DNA of 64,000 nt from CAZFPA01 sp964520975 (GCA_964520975.1 CAZFPA010000005.1:8155-72154), one strand, 5' to 3'. Positions 34,741-43,741 are shown, counted from the first letter of the stretch. Numbers and translations: made by a program. Notes: generated by a model from the sequence alone, not told the origin.

Positions 34741-36129
34741 TCAGCCCGCGATGCCCGGATGCGTCATCTGCTCGGGAGACAGGATATGTTCCATCTTCTC
34801 TTTGGTCAGCAGGCCCTTTTCGAGAATGATGTCGCGGATGGGGCGGCCGGTATTGTAGGCTTCCTTCGCGAGCATCGCGGAGTTCTCATAGCCGATATGC
34901 GGCAGCAGCGCCGTGACGATGCCCACGCTGTGATCGAGCCAGTCCGCACACTGGCTTTCATTGGCCTGCAGGTCGATGAGCAGTTTCTCGACGAAGGTAT
35001 TGACCGCATTCGTCATGTAGTTCATGGAGTTGAACAGATTGAACGCAATGACCGGTTCCATGACATTGAGCTCGAACTGCCCATTCTCGACACCCAGGCT
35101 GATTGCCATATCATTCGCGATGACCTGGTAGCAGGACTGGTCCAGAACCTCCGCGATGACCGGATTCACCTTGCCCGGCATGATCGAGGAGCCCGGCTGG
35201 CGGGCCGGAAGCTTGAGTTCATTGAGTCCGCAGCGCGGGCCCGAAGCCATGAGGCGGAAATCGTTCGCCATCTTGATGAGCACGAGCGCCGTAACCTTCA
35301 GCGCCGAGGATACATCCGCGAAGCCATCCGTATTGTTCGTGGCATCGATGAGGTTGTCCGCTGTCCGGTAGGTTTCCCCGGTCACCGTCGAAAGCTCCCG
35401 GGCGACATCGACGATATAGGCCGGCTCGGCATTGAGGCCGGTACCAACAGCCGTAGCCCCCATATTGATGGTATGCAGGCCATCAACGGCCGCCTCGATG
35501 CGGCGGATGCCCCGGCGCACGGAGGAAGCGTAGGACCCCATCTCCTGCCCAAGCGAGATAGGCACCGCATCCTGCAGATGCGTGCGGCCCATCTTGAGAA
35601 CATCCTTGAATTCCAGTGCTTTTCTGTCAAGCTCGTCGGCCAGGCGGTTCAGTGCCTGGATGAGCTTCTTGCTCTTCGTGCTCACGCAGACCTTGATGCC
35701 CGTCGGGAACGAATCATTCGTCGACTGCGCCATATTCGCGTGATTGTTCGGGGAAATGATATCGTAGCGTCCCTTCGGCTGCCCCATGATCTCAAGCGCC
35801 CGGTTCACGAGTACCTCATTCGTGTTCATATTCACCGAGGTTCCTGCACCGCCCTGGATCGGATCAACCGGAAACTGATCGAGCATCTGGCCGGCAATGA
35901 TTTCATCCGCGGCCTGCACGAGTGCCTTGCCGATGGACTCCTCCAGACGGCCTGTCGACATATTGGCCAGCGCTGCGGCCTTCTTGACCTTGGCCATGGA
36001 CTGCACGAAATCCTTGTCGATGGTCTGTCCTGTAATACGGAAATTCTCTATCGCACGCATGGTCTGTACACCATAGTATACATCCTCCGGAATCTCCATC
36101 TCGCCTAAAAAGTCATGTTCCTTACGCAT
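34741..36129 (-). CDS. aspA: Aspartate ammonia-lyase
   Basis: About 462 residues of the aspartase/fumarase superfamily. The signature loop GSSIMPGKVNPV is present near residue 315, with SPNNHANMAQSTND and MGRTHLQDAVP earlier. FRLMASGPRCGLNEL and the tail fit aspartase better than class II fumarase, which it could otherwise be. It converts aspartate to fumarate and ammonia, feeding fumarate respiration or succinate formation. ATG 36129 (MRKEHDFLGEMEIP) is used; the reading to 36297 adds non-family residues. An AAAGGGA site lies upstream. Confidence 0.9.
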   Translation of the reverse strand: MRKEHDFLGEMEIPEDVYYGVQTMRAIENFRITGQTIDKDFVQSMAKVKKAAALANMSTGRLEESIGKALVQAADEIIAGQMLDQFPVDPIQGGAGTSVNMNTNEVLVNRALEIMGQPKGRYDIISPNNHANMAQSTNDSFPTGIKVCVSTKSKKLIQALNRLADELDRKALEFKDVLKMGRTHLQDAVPISLGQEMGSYASSVRRGIRRIEAAVDGLHTINMGATAVGTGLNAEPAYIVDVARELSTVTGETYRTADNLIDATNNTDGFADVSSALKVTALVLIKMANDFRLMASGPRCGLNELKLPARQPGSSIMPGKVNPVIAEVLDQSCYQVIANDMAISLGVENGQFELNVMEPVIAFNLFNSMNYMTNAVNTFVEKLLIDLQANESQCADWLDHSVGIVTALLPHIGYENSAMLAKEAYNTGRPIRDIILEKGLLTKEKMEHILSPEQMTHPGIAG

Positions 36130-36297
36130 AACATTCACATCCCTTTCTTTAAAAAGCTCCTCTATATAGAAAAGCAATTGTGCCTTTTCTCTTTTCACGC
36201 ACATTGTATCATGTATACAGAATACATTCAAGTACTTTTTGTAAAAATGTCCACCATAGATACTACATATACAATGCCTTGCTTTGATGCTTTTCAT

Positions 36298-36401
36298 TTA
36301 TCCACAAATTTTGCGCTTCCTTTTTCTATTTGTGCATAACTTCCCTGTATTCCACAGCTTATCCACAAGTTTATCCACAAAATGCTATATCCTGTGTATA
36401 A
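36298..36401. promoter_or_regulatory. Cluster of five DnaA boxes
   Basis: Five exact TTATNCACA boxes in 104 bp: TTATCCACA at 36298-36306, 36359-36367 and 36371-36379 (plus strand); TTATGCACA at 36331-36339 and TTATACACA at 36393-36401 (minus strand). This density is far above chance and matches DnaA-binding loci. No dnaA/dnaN is adjacent and gene direction does not switch here, so a titration or reactivation locus is more likely than oriC. Confidence 0.8.
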
Positions 36402-36566
36402 GTCAGCACAAAACACAACTGCAGCCAGGGCCGCATCCGCGCATACATTGCGTTTTTTCAAGAATACTACATGCAAAAAATGCCTTCGCCCGCCACGATG
36501 GCAGGCAGCTTGTCCCAGATTATTTGCATTGAATATCCCACCGTCTTTTGCTAGAATAAAGGAAAG

Positions 36567-36690
36567 AATATACTGCTATCCTTCAGGATTTCGCAACGTA
36601 AAATCCTTCACAAGACGGGAGACAGCAACGCCCCGCCTGCTATGTCCATTCGCGCCCGCCACCTGCAGAGGTGACGGACGTCTTGTTTTC
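36567..36690 (-). repeat. Promoter-bearing repeat, copy facing aspA
   Basis: Minus-strand copy: -35 TTGCGA (36591-36596), 18-bp spacer, -10 TATATT (36567-36572), with the body GGTGGCGGGCGCGAATGG upstream. The outer arms ACAAGACG and CGTCTTGT can pair. The promoter would read through the DnaA-box cluster toward aspA, whose ATG is about 435 bp away. Confidence 0.7.
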
Positions 36691-36813
36691 TAATTATCAA
36701 AAAAATCTGCAAATATGCGAGGAACAGGGATCGATGCTGCGCTGCCTTAACGCGGCTTGCCGCCCATGCCCGCTTCATCCACGTTTCTTTTCTGCTGTGA
36801 TAAGGAGCTCGCC

Positions 36814-39800
36814 ATGAAAAAACATGTTTGGCTGTTTTTTGCTTTCCTGCTGACCGTCCTGCTTACCAGTCTGCCCGCCTCAGCCACTGCGTCTCTGACG
36901 GAAACTGAGGCTCCCGCGCACCGGGTCGTACGCGTGGGTTTTTTCCCTTTTGAGGGCTATTACCAGCTCACCGATACGGGCCAGCGATACGGCTATGGCT
37001 ACGAGCTGCTGCAGCTTATGGCTCTGCACACAAACTGGTCCTATGCCTACACCGATGATGTAAAAACCTGGAGCGAGCTCGAGGATATGCTGGCCGATGG
37101 GCGCCTGGATATGCTGACCTGCGTGCAGCAGACTCCGGAAAACAGTGCCCGCTTTGCCTTTTCCTCGCGGCCGATCAGCACGAGCTCAACACTGCTCACA
37201 ACGCGCTCCGGCAATCCCCGCTTTCTCGCCGGCGACTCCCGCACCTATGCGGGCGCCCGTGTCGGCATGATGCGCACGAGCAGCCACAACGCAAAATTTG
37301 CTTTCTATGCGGCCCAGCGGGGCTTTTCCTATACGCCGGTCTATTTTGACAGCCTGCCTGCGCTGCTCGCGGCCCTGCAGGCGGGCAGCGAAATCGACGC
37401 GGCAGTCACCTCAAGCCTGCGACCGCTCCACAACGAATGGATTTTAGACCAGTTCGCACCAGCCCCCTTCTATCTTATGGTCCGCAAGGATGATACGGAC
37501 CTCCAGCAGGAAATGGACGCCGCCCTCTCCCAGATGAACATCTATTCCCCGAACTGGCGCTCGGAGCTGTTCAATAAATATTACGGGCCGGACAACGGCG
37601 TCAATCTGCCGTTATCAGCGGTTGAACGGGCCTACATCCAGGAACTGAAGAATAGCCATACCATTTTCCGGGTGGCCATGAATCCGGATAACGCACCGTA
37701 TTCCTATTTTGAAAACGGCACCGCTAAAGGCATCATCCCGGATATCTTTGCCGAGATCGCCCGCCGGGCCGACATCCAGTATGAAGTGATTGAAACGCAC
37801 ACCCGGGCGGAATACGATCAGCTCATCCACTCCGGAAATATCGATCTTATCATGGATGCGAGCATGAACTATTCCCAGGCGGAAAACCAGGGCTATAAGC
37901 TTTCCACCTCTTTTTTGAGCCTGTCGATTGCCCAGCTCACCCAGCGCAATTTTGCCGGCGAAGTCCGCACAGCAGCCATTCCTTACAGCACACAGATCGA
38001 GCGTCTGCGCAGTGACCCGCTGTTTGAACACCTCCAGCTGCAGCCGGTGAACTGCACTGCCGCAGCTGTACAACGCCTTGCGAGCGGCGAAAGTGATGCG
38101 GCAATCCTCTACATGTACACCGCGCAGAAATTCATCCACGATGACTACCAGAACCGCTGGCAGGTAGCGCTGCTGCCCCATCTGCAGACTGCCATCACCG
38201 TTGCCTCATCCGAGCGCAATGACTATCATCTGCTGTCCATCCTGAGCAAAAGCTGCGAGAGCGTCCGCGCGAACTATACGCAGCAGATCATCCTCAAGTA
38301 CACAACGCAGCCGCCACGGCCGGTGACCCTGCTGAAATACCTCTATGCCAATCCACTGGCAGCCATCGCGATCACGGCATTTCTGTCGCTGGCCGCCATT
38401 CTCCTGGTGATTGCGCTGCTGCGCACGCGGGCTGCCCGGCAGGAGCGCCGTCGCCAGCAGGAACTTGAGCAGTTTCTGAGCTATGTCTGCCGTGCAAATG
38501 ATCTCGTCGTCGAGGTCCGGCCACAGGACCTCAACGATCTGACCCGGACGGCGAGCAGCCGCTACACCCTGCAGAACGGCCAGGTGCAGATCCATGAAGA
38601 AACCATATCCCTGCAGCAATACCTGAGCTACATACATTCCGATGATCTGCCGAATGTCGTCCGCCAGCTTACGCCGGCCTCACTTGCCCGCCTGAGCCGG
38701 GAACGCCGCGAGGTCTATCTGGAGTGCCGCATCCGGCGTCCCGCCGGCTGGTGCTGGTATGCGCACTCCTTGCAAGGCATCGCGCCCTCCGCTTCGCATC
38801 CGCTCGGCAGTTTCATCCTTTTCCGGCGCAATATCAATGAAACAAAGCAGACACTCGTCGATGCCCTGGACACGGCCCGGCAGGCCAGCCAGGCCAAGGG
38901 GAACTTCCTGTCCCGCATGAGCCATGAGATCCGCACGCCACTCAATGCGATCATCGGCTATCTGTCCATCGCGCGGGCAGTGCCGACCCTCCCGGAAGAC
39001 CTCTGCCACTGCCTGGATAACAGCACATTGGCCGCCCGTCATCTGCTCAGTATCATCAATGATATCCTCGATACCGCCGCCATTGAAAGCGGCCGCATGA
39101 AGCTCGCCCAGGAGGCCTTCCGCCCCAGGGAGATGCTGCAGCTCCTGAACACCATGTTTGCGAGCCAGGCGCAGGCGAAAGGAGTGCAGTTCAACGCCGA
39201 CTGCAGCCAGCTGCCGGCCGGCGAAATCATTGGCGACTGCCTGCGCCTGAACCAGATCCTCATGAATCTGCTCTCCAATGCAGTGAAGTTCACACCGGCT
39301 GGCGGCAGTGTCCACCTGGAGGCCTCCCTGCTGCAGGAAAAGGAATACAGCCGCGTCATCCGCTTTGTCGTCCGCGATACAGGCATCGGCATGAATCCCG
39401 CCTATCTGCAGCACCTCTTCCAGCCTTTTGAGCAGGAAAGCGCCAGCACCGCACGCCAGTTTGGCGGTACCGGGCTCGGCCTGTCCATCACCAAGAATCT
39501 CATTACCATGATGCATGGTTCCATCGATGTCCAAAGCAGCCCCGGACAGGGCTCCTGCTTTACTGTCATCATCGAGTTTGCACTGCCGGCGGACAGCAGC
39601 CAGCCAGCTTCGCAGCCACCGGTGCCAGCAGTGGAATCCGCCGACAATCTGATGGGCCTCCATATTCTGCTGGCCGAGGACAACGAAATGAACCAGGAAA
39701 TCGCCACCTATCAGCTGGAGCATATTGGCCTCCAGGTCACGACGGCCAGCAACGGACAGGAGGCTATCGACCATTTTCTGGCCGCGGCTCCAGGATTCTA

Positions 39801-40053
39801 CGCCGCTATCCTCATGGATATCCAGATGCCGGTCATGGATGGCCTGACGGCTACCCGCCGCATCCGGGCTTCCCAGCATCCCGATGCGGCCAGGATTCCC
39901 ATTCTTGCAGTCACCGCCGATGCCTTTGCCGAGGATGCGGCCAAGGCCATGGCCGCAGGCATGAATGACCATATTGCCAAGCCCATTGACTGCAACCAGC
40001 TTCTGAAGGCTTTGCACACCCACATCGCCCCGGCGGAGCAGGATACGCCCTGA
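36814..40053 (+). CDS. Twin-PBPb hybrid sensor histidine kinase (BvgS-like)
   Basis: About 1079 residues. Signal peptide, two tandem SBP_bac_3 sensor domains (start VVRVGFFPFEGYYQ; second starts IFRVAMNPDNAPYSYFENG), a membrane helix (AAIAITAFLSLAAILLVIALL, about residue 520), a PAS-like region, HisKA with His in RMSHEIRTPLNAIIGY, HATPase_c with NLLSNAVKFTP, DTGIGM and GGTGLGLSI, then a receiver with Asp in LMDIQMPVMDGL and Lys in IAKPID. There is no Hpt domain, so a separate phosphotransfer protein or phosphatase role is expected. AAGGAG precedes ATG 36814. Its sensor half is paralogous to that of the GGDEF protein at 22477. Confidence 0.93.
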   Translation: MKKHVWLFFAFLLTVLLTSLPASATASLTETEAPAHRVVRVGFFPFEGYYQLTDTGQRYGYGYELLQLMALHTNWSYAYTDDVKTWSELEDMLADGRLDMLTCVQQTPENSARFAFSSRPISTSSTLLTTRSGNPRFLAGDSRTYAGARVGMMRTSSHNAKFAFYAAQRGFSYTPVYFDSLPALLAALQAGSEIDAAVTSSLRPLHNEWILDQFAPAPFYLMVRKDDTDLQQEMDAALSQMNIYSPNWRSELFNKYYGPDNGVNLPLSAVERAYIQELKNSHTIFRVAMNPDNAPYSYFENGTAKGIIPDIFAEIARRADIQYEVIETHTRAEYDQLIHSGNIDLIMDASMNYSQAENQGYKLSTSFLSLSIAQLTQRNFAGEVRTAAIPYSTQIERLRSDPLFEHLQLQPVNCTAAAVQRLASGESDAAILYMYTAQKFIHDDYQNRWQVALLPHLQTAITVASSERNDYHLLSILSKSCESVRANYTQQIILKYTTQPPRPVTLLKYLYANPLAAIAITAFLSLAAILLVIALLRTRAARQERRRQQELEQFLSYVCRANDLVVEVRPQDLNDLTRTASSRYTLQNGQVQIHEETISLQQYLSYIHSDDLPNVVRQLTPASLARLSRERREVYLECRIRRPAGWCWYAHSLQGIAPSASHPLGSFILFRRNINETKQTLVDALDTARQASQAKGNFLSRMSHEIRTPLNAIIGYLSIARAVPTLPEDLCHCLDNSTLAARHLLSIINDILDTAAIESGRMKLAQEAFRPREMLQLLNTMFASQAQAKGVQFNADCSQLPAGEIIGDCLRLNQILMNLLSNAVKFTPAGGSVHLEASLLQEKEYSRVIRFVVRDTGIGMNPAYLQHLFQPFEQESASTARQFGGTGLGLSITKNLITMMHGSIDVQSSPGQGSCFTVIIEFALPADSSQPASQPPVPAVESADNLMGLHILLAEDNEMNQEIATYQLEHIGLQVTTASNGQEAIDHFLAAAPGFYAAILMDIQMPVMDGLTATRRIRASQHPDAARIPILAVTADAFAEDAAKAMAAGMNDHIAKPIDCNQLLKALHTHIAPAEQDTP

Positions 40054-40095
40054 CCTGCCGAAAAACCGTCCCTCGGCCAACCCGTTTTTCCACAC

Positions 40096-40132
40096 AAAAA
40101 AAGCCAGCTGCGTCCAAATGCAGCTGGCTTTC
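40096..40132. terminator. Bidirectional terminator
   Basis: AAAGCCAGCTGC pairs with GCAGCTGGCTTT; the seven-A run on one side serves the minus strand. It lies between the hybrid kinase gene and the convergent SIS isomerase gene. Confidence 0.9.
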
Positions 40133-40172
40133 ACTATGCAGTTCATGAAATTGTCCCTTCGACGGGGGCCGT

Positions 40173-40832
40173 TCACTCCTCCGTTGGACCGAAGAATTCA
40201 TTTTCCACCGCGATGCAGAGCATGTGGTAGACGGGCAGGTGATATTCCTGGATGCGATAGGTTTCATCGTCCGGCACGCAGATTGCCACGTCAGCCAGCG
40301 GCTTGAGCTTACCGCCCGAACGACCGGTCAGCACGATGCTCTTCACATCCCTGACCTTCGCCATCTGTACGGCATAGATGACATTCGTGGAATTTCCCGA
40401 GGTACTGATGCCCAGCAGCACGTCACCGGCATTGCCGATGCCCAGTACCTGCTGCGCAAAGGAAAGATCCGGCGCCTGATCGTTGGCAAAGGCCGTATTG
40501 AGGCCAATCTCATCCACCAGCGAAATCGCCGGCAGCGCCCCCTGCAGATTATCCCGCAGGTAATCGGCCTCCGCCGGACAGACCTTCTTCATCTTCGCAT
40601 ACATAACGTCATCGATTTTCCGTTTGAGCAGAAAGCCCTTCATGAGCTCCCCAACGATATGCTCCGCGTCAGCGGCACTGCCGCCGTTGCCGCAGACGAG
40701 CAGCTTGTGGCCCTGGCGATAGCTCGCACAGATGACTTCCACTGCCTTTATGAGATCGGCCCGGCAGGCCTCCAGGGCGCTGTAGCGTGCAATGAGTGCA
40801 TCGACAGCAGCCCGGGTTGATTCCTTTATCAT
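40173..40832 (-). CDS. SIS-domain phosphosugar isomerase (GmhA/DiaA-like)
   Basis: About 219 residues with a single SIS domain: CGNGGSAADAEHIVGEL near residue 47 and GISTSGNSTNVIYA near 140, both typical of sedoheptulose-7-phosphate isomerase. Compared with GmhA it has an extra stretch of about 25 residues (KRKIDDVMYAKMKKVC onward), so the substrate may differ; a lipopolysaccharide heptose role would suit a diderm. DiaA, a DnaA-binding homologue, is another possible relation. ATG 40832 has GAGGGG upstream. Confidence 0.82.
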   Translation of the reverse strand: MIKESTRAAVDALIARYSALEACRADLIKAVEVICASYRQGHKLLVCGNGGSAADAEHIVGELMKGFLLKRKIDDVMYAKMKKVCPAEADYLRDNLQGALPAISLVDEIGLNTAFANDQAPDLSFAQQVLGIGNAGDVLLGISTSGNSTNVIYAVQMAKVRDVKSIVLTGRSGGKLKPLADVAICVPDDETYRIQEYHLPVYHMLCIAVENEFFGPTEE

Positions 40833-40849
40833 ACGATCGCTTCCCCTCT

Positions 40850-41497
40850 TCAACGATTGCGATACCGGTCAGCGGTACGCTTCGGATCATAGTCGTCATT
40901 GGCCGGCGGCAGAATATCTACCACCTTGCCCTGGTGCTGCGCCGACTGCGGCGTTACATTCACCATGCGATCCTTCACCGGCTCCCGGCGCGCCTCGGCA
41001 TAAGAGGCCCCGCCGTTGCGATTGCCACGGAATTTATTCCAGAGCAGACGCAGGATCATGAATACGGCGCCAATCATCACAACGTTCATGATAAGGCCGA
41101 GGATATCGGACATCATGCCCGCTCCGCCCATGCCGAACATGCTGCTCAAAAGGCCACCGAGCATCATGCCGCCGGCAAAGAGGCCGATGTTCCGCAGCGC
41201 GGAACCCCAACGGCTGCCGCTCTGTGTCTGGGCGGCCGCATTGGCACCGGTCTTGGCGGCCGGCGCTTCATTGCTGTAGGACTTGGCACTCTTGGAAGGC
41301 GCATACTCCTTCGTGTTCGGCGAAGACGCCTTGGTCGTGCCGGTGGACGGCGAAGCCTTCGGCGCTGATGGAGCGGCCTTCGGGGCCGAGATCCTCGCAC
41401 CGCCGCGAGCGGCAAAGGCCGTATCCGTCATAGGAACTGCCGCGGAAAAAGCAAAGACTGCCAAAACAAACGCTATGGTTATTTTCTTCAAATTCAT
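40850..41497 (-). CDS. Secreted/membrane protein with Gly-Met-rich helical region
   Basis: 215 residues. Signal peptide (FVLAVFAFSAAVPMTDTAFA), a low-complexity Ala/Pro/Ser/Lys linker (about 30-90), a Gly/Met-rich hydrophobic pair (GLFAGGMMLGGLLSSMFGMGG and LGLIMNVVMIGAVFMILRLLW), then a charged tail. The layout resembles Tim44-like membrane proteins but the Tim44 domain itself is not seen. The start overlaps the upstream stop by one base (TAATG), so it belongs to the operon of the SIS gene. Confidence 0.75.
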   Translation of the reverse strand: MNLKKITIAFVLAVFAFSAAVPMTDTAFAARGGARISAPKAAPSAPKASPSTGTTKASSPNTKEYAPSKSAKSYSNEAPAAKTGANAAAQTQSGSRWGSALRNIGLFAGGMMLGGLLSSMFGMGGAGMMSDILGLIMNVVMIGAVFMILRLLWNKFRGNRNGGASYAEARREPVKDRMVNVTPQSAQHQGKVVDILPPANDDYDPKRTADRYRNR

Positions 41498-41778
41498 TAT
41501 TCTTCCTCCCGATAGGACTTAATATCATCCGGAAACGCGTAAATCTCACCAATGGTATCGAGCTCGCCGCTCAGATACCGATCAATATCATCGACATCAA
41601 TATAAAGCTTGCAATCAATATCGAGATAGCCCTGCTCCTTAGCCTGGCTCACATTGCGGATGGCAATGAGCTTTTCTCTGAGCTTCTCACATTCACTGCG
41701 GGTCGCATGCACGTCCAGCTTGATCTGGGGTACGCCATACTCTTTCAGGACTTCCTCCATGGTCATTCTCTGTGACAT
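41497..41778 (-). CDS. Small cytoplasmic protein of unknown function
   Basis: 93 residues starting MSQRMTMEEVLKEYGVPQIK. Acidic and predicted mixed helix/strand, no signal or helix membrane segment. Not recognised. AAGGAG eight bases before ATG 41778 supports translation. First gene of the three-gene operon ending with the SIS isomerase. Confidence 0.7.
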   Translation of the reverse strand: MSQRMTMEEVLKEYGVPQIKLDVHATRSECEKLREKLIAIRNVSQAKEQGYLDIDCKLYIDVDDIDRYLSGELDTIGEIYAFPDDIKSYREEE

Positions 41779-41920
41779 CACATTCACTCCTTCATTTGAA
41801 ATACATTCTCATTATACTGGATTTTGCTGGTTTTTCTCTGAAAATTAATACACTGTACACAAAATAACCGGATAAGAAATGCAGACACGCACTTCGCCCG
41901 AGTATTTCGTGGATACTGTA

Positions 41921-42064
41921 TTACTTCCGATCCACGATTTTCTGCAGCTCCCGTACCCGCTGCAGGTGCGTTTCGTATTCGAGATCATTCGCATCGTACT
42001 GCATGCGCTTTTTCAGCGCATCAATCTGAGCCTGCAGCCGGGCTTTCACCTCCGGCTTCAACAT
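41921..42064 (-). CDS. Tiny charged helical protein
   Basis: 47 residues starting MLKPEVKARLQAQIDALKK, almost entirely charged helix with heptad-like spacing, suggesting a coiled coil. The ATG overlaps the stop of the preceding ORF (ATGTTGA), a coupling arrangement. GGAGG-type ribosome signal is weak. Not recognised. Confidence 0.5.
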   Translation of the reverse strand: MLKPEVKARLQAQIDALKKRMQYDANDLEYETHLQRVRELQKIVDRK

Positions 42065-42222
42065 GGAAGCACCAGTGTCTCCAGCAGCAGCCGCTGCTCT
42101 ACCGGGCTGGCCCAGCCTTCCTGGCGCACTTCAGCGGCCTGCTCGCCCGCAATGCGCTCCAGCAGCAGCCGGGCCTCGGTATCTATTTCCATAATCGTCT
42201 TATCTTCCAACACAAAGACCAT
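42058..42222 (-). CDS. Tiny acidic protein
   Basis: 54 residues starting MVFVLEDKTIMEIDTEARLL, with many Glu/Leu residues. A GTG at 42213 with AAGG nine bases upstream may be the real start, since the ATG lies directly on the ribosome site. Coupled to the next tiny ORF. Not recognised; could be a regulatory peptide or toxin-antitoxin-like pair, but there is no positive evidence. Confidence 0.45.
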   Translation of the reverse strand: MVFVLEDKTIMEIDTEARLLLERIAGEQAAEVRQEGWASPVEQRLLLETLVLPC

Positions 42223-42304
42223 CCTTCACAACAAACTTCTCTTCCATTCTAGCGAATGGAGGCAGAATTTGCAAGAAAACGATAAAAAATACGCCAAAAA
42301 CAGT

Positions 42305-42345
42305 AAAAAAGACTGCCCAAACAGATAAACTGTCCAGGCAGTCTT
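42305..42345 (-). terminator. Terminator after the dicarboxylate symporter gene
   Basis: AAGACTGCC pairs with GGCAGTCTT with an inner TGGACAG/CTGTTTG stem; six A residues at 42305-42310 form the U-tract on the minus strand. Confidence 0.88.
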
Positions 42346-42356
42346 GCCAGTACGAT

Positions 42357-42450
42357 AGAATCTCAGGATTTCAGAACGAGGCGAAAGCCGTACTCCGCCT
42401 GTTATTTCCGGTTGCGCCCACCCACAGAGGCTGGGGCATCCGGTTCCAGG
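42357..42450 (-). repeat. Promoter-bearing repeat, degenerate copy
   Basis: The body is well conserved (GGTGGGCGCAACCGGAAAT on the minus strand, next to AACAGGCGG), and TTCTGAAATCCTGAG aligns with TTGCGAAATCCTGAA, but the -10 position reads TACTGG. The promoter is therefore probably dead. It lies between the symporter stop and its terminator. Confidence 0.6.
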
Positions 42451-43695
42451 TTATTTTTCCTCCTGGCGGAACTGATCGACAATTGTAGCGCAGGCAGCAT
42501 CACCCGTAATGTTGACCGCGGTGCGCAGCATATCGAAGATACGATCGACGCCAAAGAGAATCGGCAGGGCCTCAATCGGGATATTCGCCGCTACGAGTAC
42601 TGCCACGACAAGCAGCGTCGGCCCCGGAACCCCGGCCTGACCGACAGCACCGAGGGTACCCGTCACGATGATCGCAATGTACTGCGGGAAGGTGAGATCC
42701 ATGCCGTACATCTGCGCGATGAAGCAGGCCGCCATTGCATAGTAGGCCGCGTTGCCGTTCATGTTGATGGTTGCACCCAGCGGCAGCGCAAAGGAGGTCG
42801 TTTCCTTGGAAACATGGAGTTCCTCTTCCGTCGTGCGCATATTGAGCGGCAGCGTCGCCATCGAAGACGCCGTGGAGAAGGCGAAGAGCTGAACCTTCCA
42901 CATGCTCTTGAAGAATTCCTTATAGGTCGTGCACTTGGAGAAAAGTGCCACCGTACCGCCCACCATGATATAGGTGACGATCGCCAGCACGACAACATAG
43001 AGGCCGATGAGGTAGAGGATCTTCACGAGCACGTCGTAGCCAAAGGTTCCCGTCGCATCTGCCATGAGGGCAAATACACCAATCGGCGCGATGTACATGA
43101 TGAACATCATGATCTGGATGAAGATCTCGGTGAAATAATCAAAGACCTTGCACATGAATTCCTTTTTTTCCTTCGGCAGCAGGGCGAGCGCAAAACCGAC
43201 GAACAGTGCAAATACGATGATCTGCAGGATATTGCCATCGACGAGCGCCTTAAACGGGTTGGCCGGCACAAAGCCAATGACCGTATCCCAGAAGCCCGGC
43301 ATCGCGGATTTAGAGGAAAGATCACCTACATCAATGGCCGCGCTGCTCAGCGACGACATGTTGATGCCCGCACCCGGCTTGAATACCTCACTAAAAATAA
43401 TACCGAGCAGAACGGATACGGCCGTAGTGGCACCATAATAAACAAAGGTAACAATTCCGATCTTGCCGGCCCCCTTCGAACGGCCAAGGGCAGCCGCGCC
43501 GCCAACGAGCGAGAAGAACACCATCGGGATGACGACCATCTTGATGAGCTGCATGAAGAGGTCACCAATCGGCGCAAACATGTGCGCGGGCTTCCCCATG
43601 GCCAGTCCAACGACTGCACCGAGGACAGTCGCTGCGATGATCCATGTCCCCAGCTTGCTGAGCGGATCTTTTTCTTTTTTCTCTGTTTCTGACAT
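42451..43695 (-). CDS. Dicarboxylate/amino-acid:cation symporter (DAACS family)
   Basis: 414 residues, about eight membrane helices and two hairpins. Family motifs: FSTASSMATLPLNM (Ser-rich hairpin), ATINMNGNAAYYAMA (where many members have NMDGT) and GAVGQAGVPGPTLLVVAVL. It would import glutamate, aspartate or C4-dicarboxylates with Na+ or H+; with aspA nearby, aspartate is plausible. GGAGGG lies nine bases before ATG 43695. Confidence 0.92.
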   Translation of the reverse strand: MSETEKKEKDPLSKLGTWIIAATVLGAVVGLAMGKPAHMFAPIGDLFMQLIKMVVIPMVFFSLVGGAAALGRSKGAGKIGIVTFVYYGATTAVSVLLGIIFSEVFKPGAGINMSSLSSAAIDVGDLSSKSAMPGFWDTVIGFVPANPFKALVDGNILQIIVFALFVGFALALLPKEKKEFMCKVFDYFTEIFIQIMMFIMYIAPIGVFALMADATGTFGYDVLVKILYLIGLYVVVLAIVTYIMVGGTVALFSKCTTYKEFFKSMWKVQLFAFSTASSMATLPLNMRTTEEELHVSKETTSFALPLGATINMNGNAAYYAMAACFIAQMYGMDLTFPQYIAIIVTGTLGAVGQAGVPGPTLLVVAVLVAANIPIEALPILFGVDRIFDMLRTAVNITGDAACATIVDQFRQEEK

Positions 43696-43741
43696 ACAAT
43701 GAATCCCTCCTAAATATGAAATGATCGGGATAGACAACACA

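Larger units (their letters stand above)
36130..36813. other. Long intergenic region between aspA and the hybrid kinase
   Basis: 684 bp without a supported gene. It contains an AT-rich stretch (36130-36300), five DnaA boxes (36298-36401) and a copy of the promoter-bearing repeat facing aspA (36567-36690). No ncRNA was recognised. Confidence 0.8.

Noticed and set aside
34741..36129. Class II fumarase (fumC)
   Set aside because: The aspartase-type segment FRLMASGPRCGLNEL and the overall sequence fit aspA better; fumarase remains a lesser alternative.
36298..36401. DnaA-box cluster as the chromosome origin
   Set aside because: No dnaA, dnaN, rpmH or gyrase genes adjoin and leftward genes dominate on both sides, so there is no strand switch as expected at oriC.
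41921..42222. Toxin-antitoxin pair
   Set aside because: Size and overlap are suggestive, but neither product shows a known toxin or antitoxin fold or motif.
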